DNA of 64,000 bases from Crocodylus rhombifer (taxonomy: Eukaryota; Chordata; Crocodylia; Crocodylidae): contig JAVSML010038853.1 in assembly GCA_038503035.1 (NCBI GenBank), positions 1-64,000 of the forward strand. Direction: 5' to 3'. Positions within the stretch are counted from its first letter, which is position 1, and every line of letters begins with the position of its first letter. Position numbers and translations under genes: made by a program. The notes under the pieces are model-generated. The model was not told where the DNA came from, searched no databases, and saw only the letters and a program-made list of their open reading frames with translations. Of this stretch, positions 57,481 to 64,000 are shown one piece after another.

Positions 57481-59145
57481 GCACCTGTCCCCAGTCAGCT
57501 GACTGGAAGGAGGCATGGCCCTGGGCACATCTAAGCCCCAGGGCTGAGGCTGGCAGGGAGAGTTCTCTGGCAGATGCTGGAGAAGAAGCTTGTGCAGGAA
57601 AGGAAAGAAAGGCTCTGTGACAGTTTGGCTGCCTGAGATACTAGTGCTACTGTGCTGCTTACCTGTTTTTATTTACAGTGGTGGACCAGGCTGAGGCTAT
57701 AGGGGAAGAGAAGACCTCATTGGGTCACACTGCCGTGTCTTGTAGAGGCCCCAGCACCACTGAGTGCACAGCAACAGGGGCATAGACAGTCCAGCAACAA
57801 TAGAAGGTAGAGTGAGACTGAGACCTCATTACAGGGATGATATCAATATACTATCTCTGAGGCATGAGGTGTGGTAAGTGTAAGGGAAGAGAAGAGACCA
57901 GCTGAAGAGAGTAAGACATTGGGGTGGAAAGAAAGGGTGCTTGCAAGCAGCTGTCCTGTTGCCAAAGCTACACAGAGGCACACAGCGGTCCTTCTTCTCC
58001 CAGTGTTTGGGGAGGGCAGGAGGAAGGAACATGAGCTCTGCTATAAAGAGAGACTTGGTGCAGACAAAGGGAAACTACCAGAACTGGAAGTTCCTGAATC
58101 CAACAGAGTGAGAGCAGAGTGAGAGCATCCAGGAGGCTGCAAGGAAGGCTCTTCAAGGAGTCAGCTCTAGTGAGAGAGCTGACAGGGAAGAAGCCAAGAC
58201 AAAGCAGCTTTCAGGTAACCTGAAGTTTCAGCACAGCAGCCCAGCAAGAAGGGCTGAGAAGGAGGTACCACAAAGACCTGAACAGAAGGACAGAGATAAG
58301 TTAACTTTGTTTTTTCCACCTGGGATGGGGGGAAGAACCCTCCTAGACACAGAGCAATAGTGAAGAGTAACTACTCATAAACTGGAAGGCTGTTTAAACA
58401 TGAGTCAATTCATTTCCTAAAGCCCTGGTGAAGGCTAACCAGGAGTAAGTTGGTGGTGACATATTTGAGTCAGAGGCATAGGAAGGACTCTGTTAGATTA
58501 TACAGACTATATGTTAACAGCTGGTGGAACAGGAGAGGGTATAGGGGTTGGTGGTTCCCTCACTACACTAGGGCAGACATAGGACCAATTGTACAAGAAG
58601 CTATATGCCCAGACAGTTCTTCTTTTCTCCCTTATCAGCAAGCTGTGGCAGGAGAGTGTGGGTGTGTGGAATATTGCATCAAGAAGGGTCCTGGCAGTCT
58701 TTAGCCACTCAGCTGAAGAGCAACAATTGCTTTAGTAGAAAAAAAAGAAAAGGAAAACCTTACGGAGAAGGTGATAACTACCTGAGACTAAATGATTACT
58801 TAAATTGAGGCAAGACTGACATAAATTACACTTTAACATTCATCAGGAATGAATGGTAAGGGGTGGTTAGAGCTACATATATAGCCCATAAGACTTAGGG
58901 TGTTCCCTTGAGGCACCTACTTAAAGCCGATCCCAGCAAAGGGTCCAAGGACCTACAGGGTTTAGTGGGGTCCATTAAGACCGTGACTGAGTTGAAGCCT
59001 GAGGGCAGCCTCCCTATCTATTATCTTTTTCCAACAAGACGTGGTGGCAGGTGAGAAGAGAAGATGCCCTCAGGGCGGAGCTGGCATGGTCACAGGTCCC
59101 TAGGGGTATCACGGCCATCTCTAGGGGCCCTACTCCATGACAAAG
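57481..59145. other. Unassigned interior of the large hAT element
   Basis: Purine-rich, A+T-moderate sequence with no domain in any frame (open frames up to 84 codons). It may be transposon spacer or a further unrecognised insertion: the phrase 'cctacagggtttagtggggtcc' region near 58.96 kb looks LTR-like but lacks edges. Confidence 0.35.
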
Positions 59146-59150
59146 TGCAT

Positions 59151-59520
59151 TTCCCAGAAACCCCTTCACTTATCTCCTTGAAACCTGGCAGGCTTCATGA
59201 CCCCAGCAGGGGCTACTATGCCTGTTTTTTTCACCCCACTCTGCCTTAACAAACAGATGTGACACAAGCTTTGCTTGTCAGCAGCTTGAGGTGCGGTTTC
59301 CCTGAAACCCCCACACTTACCTCCTTGAAACCTGGCAGGCATTGTGGACTCAGCAGGGGCTACCATGGCTTCTGTTTTCAGCCCCCTGTGCCTTGACACT
59401 TGCAAGTGACATGAGTTTTGCTCTGAACAGTTTGAGGTGAAGTTTCCCAGAAACCCAAGCACCTATCTCCTGGAAACTTGACAGACTTTGTGGCCCTAGT
59501 GGGGGCTACCATCTCTGCTG
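59151..59520 (+). repeat. Subterminal tandem repeat, ~146-bp unit, about 2.5 copies
   Basis: TTCCC(A/T)GAAACCC starts each unit at 59,151, 59,298 and 59,444, giving periods of 147 and 146 bp. Each unit continues with 'cacttatctccttgaaacctggcaggc' variants, '(a/g)gcaggggctac(t/c)atg' and 'gtttt'. It lies 200-570 bp from the right end of the hAT element, where hAT transposases commonly bind repeated motifs. That role is inference. Confidence 0.75.
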
Positions 59521-59724
59521 TTTTCATTTTAATCAGGAAGGACATGACAAAGTTATAGGCATTTTTGTGATTTCCCCATGATAGCTTATTGGTGAAACGT
59601 TGAAACAGAAACAGTTCAATGAAATGAAATGGAACAGTGCTTCAAAACAGCAAAATGAAACACTGTCTCTTCAAAATGGCAAAATGGAAGTCAAAATGAA
59701 ACAGTGCTGTTTCGCACAGCCCTA

Positions 59725-59732
59725 ATGTCTAT
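59725..59732 (+). repeat. Right 8-bp target duplication of the large hAT element
   Basis: ATGTCTAT directly after CACAGCCCTA. Partner of ATGTCTGT at 49,926-49,933. Confidence 0.75.
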
Positions 59733-60635
59733 AACTCCACTGATTTGACAGGGACTTAAGCATGAGGTTAGAATTAAGCACATAAGTGCTGCTTTGACTG
59801 GGACTTTTCCCTCTGATTTTGAGCCTACGTTTTCTTGCATAAAACTCATCCAAGAATGTAAAACAAACCTTGTTTTGAAAGGCATAAAAATGAAGAAAAG
59901 ATTTCTCCAGAGTTATAGCTTCTCAGAGCAGGGACAGAACCTAACTTTCGGCTCACTTGCCCTCCATTAGTTAGTGGAAATCCTAGCTGCTGCTGAAGAC
60001 TGGCCTTCATGGAAAGATAATAGATTTTCAAAATCATAGATATTGAAAAGAGCTCAATTGTTTCCAGAGCTGGGAGACAGGAAGAGAGAGACCAGGAGAA
60101 GCTAGCATACAGAAAAATTGCCCTAAAATATTGACTTGATTAGTGAAACATCAAGACTATTAAAAAGTAGAGGGAATCATTTATATCTATGGAGTAAAAA
60201 ACAATGAGTGATTAAATTTCCTGACTCCCTCTGCTGCCTGAGTAGTAATACCACAGCTGCTGCACTGGAGCTGGAATCAAAGCATGCTGCCTCTATTCCA
60301 GGCAGGAAATCAGCTTTCCTTCTTCAACTACTGAATCCAATGGTTTTTTTTGGGGGGGGGAGGGGAGGGGAGGGGAAGTGATTTTGAGGAAAGAGGATTG
60401 TATTGTTTGAGACAATAGAATATATGCTACTTATTGCCCGGGATGTTATTAAACATCTAATAGTGTTTATGATAGCGGAATGAAATTTAACACACCTCCT
60501 TCACACTAAACAAGTTGGTATTTAGTCACCAATATTACAAATATTAATGAATGATTACACCTTAATCATGCAAAGAAATGTGCTAGGGTGGACTTCTACT
60601 AATCTCATAAGGGTACACGTAAGTGTCTAAGCTTA
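59733..60635. other. Anonymous sequence with a G-rich tract
   Basis: A G-run cluster at 60,352-60,376 (nine G, then three runs of four G separated by A) could form a G-quadruplex. Nothing else recognised. Confidence 0.4.
60352..60376 (+). repeat. G-run cluster, G-quadruplex-capable
   Basis: Four or more G-runs of at least four bases separated by single A. It satisfies the classic G4 pattern. Structure formation is inferred only. Confidence 0.8.
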
Positions 60636-60639
60636 AAAA

Positions 60640-60790
60640 TCATAGAAAATTAGGGTGAAAGGGACTCCTGGAGGTCATCTAGTTCAGCCTCTTGCCTAAG
60701 GCAGGCTCATCCCTGTCTAAATCATCTCATACAAAACCTTGTTTAACCCATTACTAAAACTACACAAATCAACCCTGTCACACAACTATA
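60640..60790 (-). repeat. CR1 LINE 3' end
   Basis: On the plus strand it begins ATCATAGAAAATTAGGGTGA AAGGGACTCCTGGAGGTCAT, the reverse of the CR1 3' UTR, and continues into 'ctaaatcatctcatac' of the ORF2 end. 5'-truncated and worn. Confidence 0.8.
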
Positions 60791-61535
60791 AGGCCTAGTA
60801 CCTTAACCTGCCACAGATAAAGCAGGGGGACAATGGCAGTGAAGTTAAGTTTCTTAGGATGCACAAAAAGAAACTAGTTCTCAAGGAATACCCTCAGAGC
60901 ACTTCCCAGTCTTCCTGCTGTAGCTGACCAATGATAAGTCAAGAGAGTAAGGTATGTGGAGTAGGCAGGCAGCAAGTAAGCAGGGTGTCAGAACCTATGA
61001 CTAGTTCAAAGTTAATCTCACTTTAGATTTTAAAAAACCCAATCATGTAAGAATTAGTAGCTATAAAGTTAAAAGATGAAATGGAACTATCGACATAGAT
61101 TTGTAAGTGTTCAGTGTTAGTATTGACCAAGGTTCTGATTCTGCACACATTTGTACATATAGGTCACTATGTATATGTGTAACATAACTTATTTTCTCTC
61201 TGTAGACTGTGACAGCAAGCTTCAATAACAGTTAGTCATGTGTATAAGTAGTAGCAGAATTACAATATATGTAACCTAACATGATCACGTTATATCAAAA
61301 CCAAATGGTATCATAAAGATATAAGATGAGTTACAATGAAAAGGAAACTTGTTTTTTTCTCACTTATACTTTTTTCAAGTTCTGTTGGGGCTGAATTCTT
61401 GATACTTTTCTTAACTCATTGGCAATTTTTTTGGAAAGGCTGAGCAGAAGGTATATGAATCAAGTGGGGGCAAAATATATGTCTGACTGAAATATTATGC
61501 TCCTATAATTAAAAACTGTCAACTTTATCTTGTTT
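60791..61535. other. Anonymous sequence
   Basis: No gene or repeat signal recognised. Confidence 0.4.
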
Positions 61536-61539
61536 TACA

Positions 61540-62330
61540 GCCTTCCGTATCAGGTGCAGCATCTGGACAGTCCTGAAGGACATCTCCACACAGAGTGCAT
61601 TGCAGTAGTTTAATCTTGAGGTTACAAAGACATGGACCTTCTCACAGGGCTTTCAGTTTGTGAAAGGCACTGCTAGCTACTGCTGCCCTCTCAACTCAAG
61701 CAGTCTGCCTACCACCATCACCTATATTTTGTTTTTAACTTGGTTCACCTTCATCCAGTCCACAACTGCAACCAACCACTGTGAAGGACTAAGAATGGAC
61801 CAGATGAGAAAAAAAAGCAGAGCTTGGTCTCATCAGCATACTGATGGCACCTCATTGCAAATCTCTGCACAATCTCACTTAGTGGCTTCATATACATATT
61901 GAACAGAATGGGAGACAAGAGCCCTGGGGATCCCACAATGCAAGTCTGTAGGGGAGGTCCCTCTGGGATCTCCCTACGTAAAAATAGAAGAACCAATCTA
62001 GAGAGGTCCTGTGAATACCCACCAGGTTATGTCAAAGCTTGATTAGTGCCTCATGGTCAACTGTATGAAAGGCTGCTTAAAGTTCTAGTAAAATCAGCAA
62101 GCCACAATTTTACCTGTTGATCTCCAAGCAGAGTCAACCAAGGCCACAAATACAATCTCTGTGCTGTATCTAGGATGGAAGCCAAACTGGCAAAGGTCCA
62201 GGAAACCATGTCATCCAGATGTATCTGGAGTTGTCAGGCAACCATCTATTCAATGATGTTCTCAAAAAATGGGAAATTGGGGACAGGGCTAGAGTGTCAA
62301 CACTGAGTGATGACTTCTCGAGTAGGGGCT
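61540..62330 (-). pseudogene. Non-LTR retrotransposon reverse transcriptase, not CR1-type
   Basis: On the minus strand: motif A-like AAFHTVDHEALIKL near 62.05 kb (the D of FDTVDH is His), then GLLSPILFNMYMKPLSEIVQ and MRCHQYADETKLCF at about 61.83 kb (YADD changed to YADE). The GS.LSPLLFN.YMKPL...HQYADDTQL style differs from the CR1 copies here (FNIFI.DLE, FADDTK) and fits an L2/Jockey-like LINE. The two motifs are in different frames, catalytic residues are altered, and stops are present, so it is an old inactive copy. Clade is uncertain. Confidence 0.7.
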
Positions 62331-62740
62331 AAATAATCACAGACTTCAGAACATCCAGCACCTAGCCCTGCCAAAGAGAGAGAGACATTGACAACCCAGT
62401 CTCTCCTGTGTGGCTTTTATAAGCCAAGATGGACACACATCCAGTTCAAAACTGGTCACCCTTATTCCACCTTGCCTCCCCCCACACCTCCTAATCACAT
62501 CCTCTGGCATCACTGAATGACAGCAGTTTAGAACAATACATAGAAAGGGGAAAGGTCTGAACTTCTTCAACCTCAAACTCTGACTGAAGCAAAAGTGATG
62601 GCCCCAGCCGATGGTGAATAAAGGTGATGTTATCTGTAGAGTAGGTGGCAAACTCATTATGGCAGACTGAAGAAAACTTGGTTTATGGGAAGAGACCAGT
62701 CAGATTAAGCAGGCCATTCACCACCTGGAACAATTTCAAC
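62331..62740. other. Anonymous sequence next to LINE remnants
   Basis: May be the worn upstream part of the LINE on the minus strand, but no motif is readable. The minus-strand open frame at 62,346-62,657 has no domain. Confidence 0.35.
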
Positions 62741-62745
62741 AGATC

Positions 62746-63190
62746 ACAGAGAAAGTAAGGCTGGAAGGGACCTCATACAGTCATTTAATCCAGCCCCTTG
62801 CTCAAAGCAGAATCATCCTTGACTAAACCAGCTCACCCAAATTTCTGTCCAACTCTCTCTTAAAAATTTATGGGGATGGAGATTGCATAATTTCTCTAGG
62901 TAGCCTGTTCTAATACTTGACTACCCTCATAGTCAACAAGTTCATCCTGATCTTCAACTGAAATTTCTTCTGCTACACCTTGCAGCCGTTGCTCCTAGTC
63001 CTGTCTCCTATGGTCACAGAGAAAAGTTCATCTCCATCCTCTCTATAAACATCCTTTAGGTATTTGAAGACTGTTACCAAATTCTACCTTAGTCTCCTTT
63101 TCTCCAGGCTAAATAACTTTAGTTCTTTCAGCCTTCCCTCAAAAATCATGCTTTCTATACATTTTACACTGCCTTTGAGTCCTGCTCCAA
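62746..63190 (-). pseudogene. CR1 LINE ORF2 C-terminus and 3' end
   Basis: Minus-strand CR1. 3' UTR at 62,746-62,830 (reverse of 'aaggctggaagggacctcat'). The C-terminal coding region follows to about 63,190. It includes the reverse of a segment with DGDELFSVTIGDRT and a LFSLEKRRLR-like block (plus-strand 'tctccttttctccaggctaaat' at 63.09 kb). Typical of the turtle/bird-type CR1 subfamily, unlike the 27.9 kb copy. Several stops, no intact frame. Confidence 0.8.
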
Positions 63191-64000
63191 TGAAAGTTTA
63201 AAACAAACTGCCTGGCACAGATGATTCCATTTCTACTGAGGTGGAGCTGAAGGAGTCAATTGACTTTATGGCTCATCAGTATTTACTTGGTCTTTGCTAA
63301 AGTATTCACTCCACGGGTATGGACAACCCTTGATCTTCCTCTAATCAAATCAGCTTCTCTGTTATCTACTCCTGGTAATATTTCTCTGTTCATCCCCAGC
63401 ATGACCAATAAAAGTGTGCAGCTATCTAGGAAACTTTACTAGGATAGCTTTGTTCCTAGGAGATTCAAACCCACAAAAAAATCAGAGAAAGAGAGGGGAG
63501 GGGCAGGGCTAAAAGCAGACTGAGCAGTTCAGTTGTACAGCAGTCAGAGGCCAGAGGAGTTGTACAGGAGAGGTGAAAAAGTAGTGACCTTTTCCAGGTA
63601 GTGACCATTTCCTGGTAGTGATCTTTTCCTGGTGAGCTTTTCCTGGGATATTCATCAAGTCACAGAAGCATGGATGGATGAGAGGGGCTAGTTTCTCTGG
63701 GTAAGAGCCCTGGCAGCAGCTGACGCAAGCCCTCTTCTGAACCCAGCTGTATGTTTTGCATATTGAGGGTAGAGGGCAGTGGAGGACAGCTGTGGCCATG
63801 CTGTGAAGAGGATGAGGAGCAGTTGGAAGAGAATAACAGACTTGGTTGGAAGCCATGGGGGCAAGAGAAACCCTTTGTAGGGTCTTCAAGGGGGAGGGAC
63901 TCTTGAAGATTATGAGGGATTGGATAATGGGGGAGGACATGGGCACCAAGGGGCTTTTTGGGGCAGGAGACTTGTCAGGTAGAGGGGTGTAAGGTGAGGA
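63191..64000. other. Anonymous sequence with a minisatellite
   Basis: Contains the 17-bp minisatellite at 63,581-63,648. The 146-codon minus-strand open frame (63,509-63,949) crosses it and shows no domain. Confidence 0.4.
63581..63648 (+). repeat. 17-bp minisatellite, four units
   Basis: Unit GTAGTGACCTTTTCCAG starts at 63,581, 63,598, 63,615 and 63,632, each exactly 17 bp apart. The third and fourth units carry substitutions. No function evident. Confidence 0.85.

Larger units (their letters stand above)
49934..59724 (+). mobile_element. Large hAT DNA transposon (9.8 kb) with nested insertions
   Basis: The left end is TAGGGCTGTGTAAAATTTCG and the right end reversed is TAGGGCTGTGCGAAACAGCA. 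The first 10 bases are identical and the flanks are 8-bp near-duplicates. It carries a plus-strand BED-finger hAT transposase remnant (50.9-53.1 kb) close to the left end. The subterminal motif TCAAAACAGCAAAAT occurs near both ends (49,969 and 59,642) in the same orientation. The right end has a ~146-bp tandem repeat. It has been enlarged by later insertions: a CR1 on the minus strand, a Penelope-like element and possibly an LTR. Without those it may have been about 7 kb, still long for hAT. The transposase is broken, so the element is inactive. The long internal span (57.5-59.0 kb) is unassigned. Confidence 0.8.

Noticed and set aside
59151..59520. CRISPR-like or satellite array
   Set aside because: Units are about 146 bp with no short repeat-spacer pattern, and only 2.5 units exist; a tandem duplication in a transposon explains it.
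63509..63949. 146-codon minus-strand open frame
   Set aside because: Crosses a 17-bp minisatellite and shows no motif; no evidence for a gene.

Overview
The window reads as vertebrate nuclear DNA with no convincing host protein-coding exon and no convincing functional RNA gene. It is A+T-leaning intergenic or intronic sequence packed with transposable-element remains. CR1 LINE copies dominate, accompanied by many short inverted-repeat DNA elements, decayed hAT and Penelope-like elements and LTRs. That mix, plus CR1 3' ends carrying short tandem repeats such as (GAAACTAT)n, suggests a sauropsid, most likely a crocodilian or possibly a turtle. The species assignment is inference.

Region by region. 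1-14 kb is mostly anonymous sequence with two CR1 tails (1.3 kb +, 9.8 kb -), a possible Penelope tail (1.4 kb) and two copies of a small palindromic element I call family P (3.4 and 4.9 kb). 14.4-16.0 kb holds a larger relative of P, itself interrupted by a TA-flanked mariner/pogo-type MITE, and a third small P copy. 18.2-19.75 kb has a tRNA-like fold-back repeat, a probable solo LTR with 5-bp target duplications, and a SINE-like remnant. 23.2 kb has a 402-bp hAT-type MITE with nearly perfect 8-bp flanks. 26.9-32.2 kb holds a second large P relative and then the longest CR1 in the window. That CR1 carries an ORF1 end with SGNH-esterase motifs, an endonuclease and a reverse transcriptase, and is split by a 929-bp LTR-like insertion flanked by AGGAG. 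33.4-39.5 kb is a cluster of inverted-repeat elements. 42-44 kb has decayed CR1 pieces and a duplicated ~125-bp block. 46.6-47.0 kb is another hAT-type non-autonomous element.

The most notable object is a very large hAT transposon, 49,934-59,724. It has matching ends (TAGGGCTGTG) and 8-bp flanks identical at 7 of 8 positions. Inside is a broken BED-zinc-finger hAT transposase (50.9-53.1 kb), an LTR-like segment, a nested minus-strand CR1, a Penelope-like element in head-to-head inverted arrangement, and a ~146-bp subterminal tandem repeat. The last 4 kb carries further CR1 tails, a second type of non-LTR reverse-transcriptase remnant (minus strand) and a 17-bp minisatellite.

The elements do not work together as a system. 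The useful information is their nesting, which gives relative insertion ages, and several families that look non-autonomous and worth classifying. All coding remnants are broken by stops or frameshifts except single blocks of CR1 reverse transcriptase.
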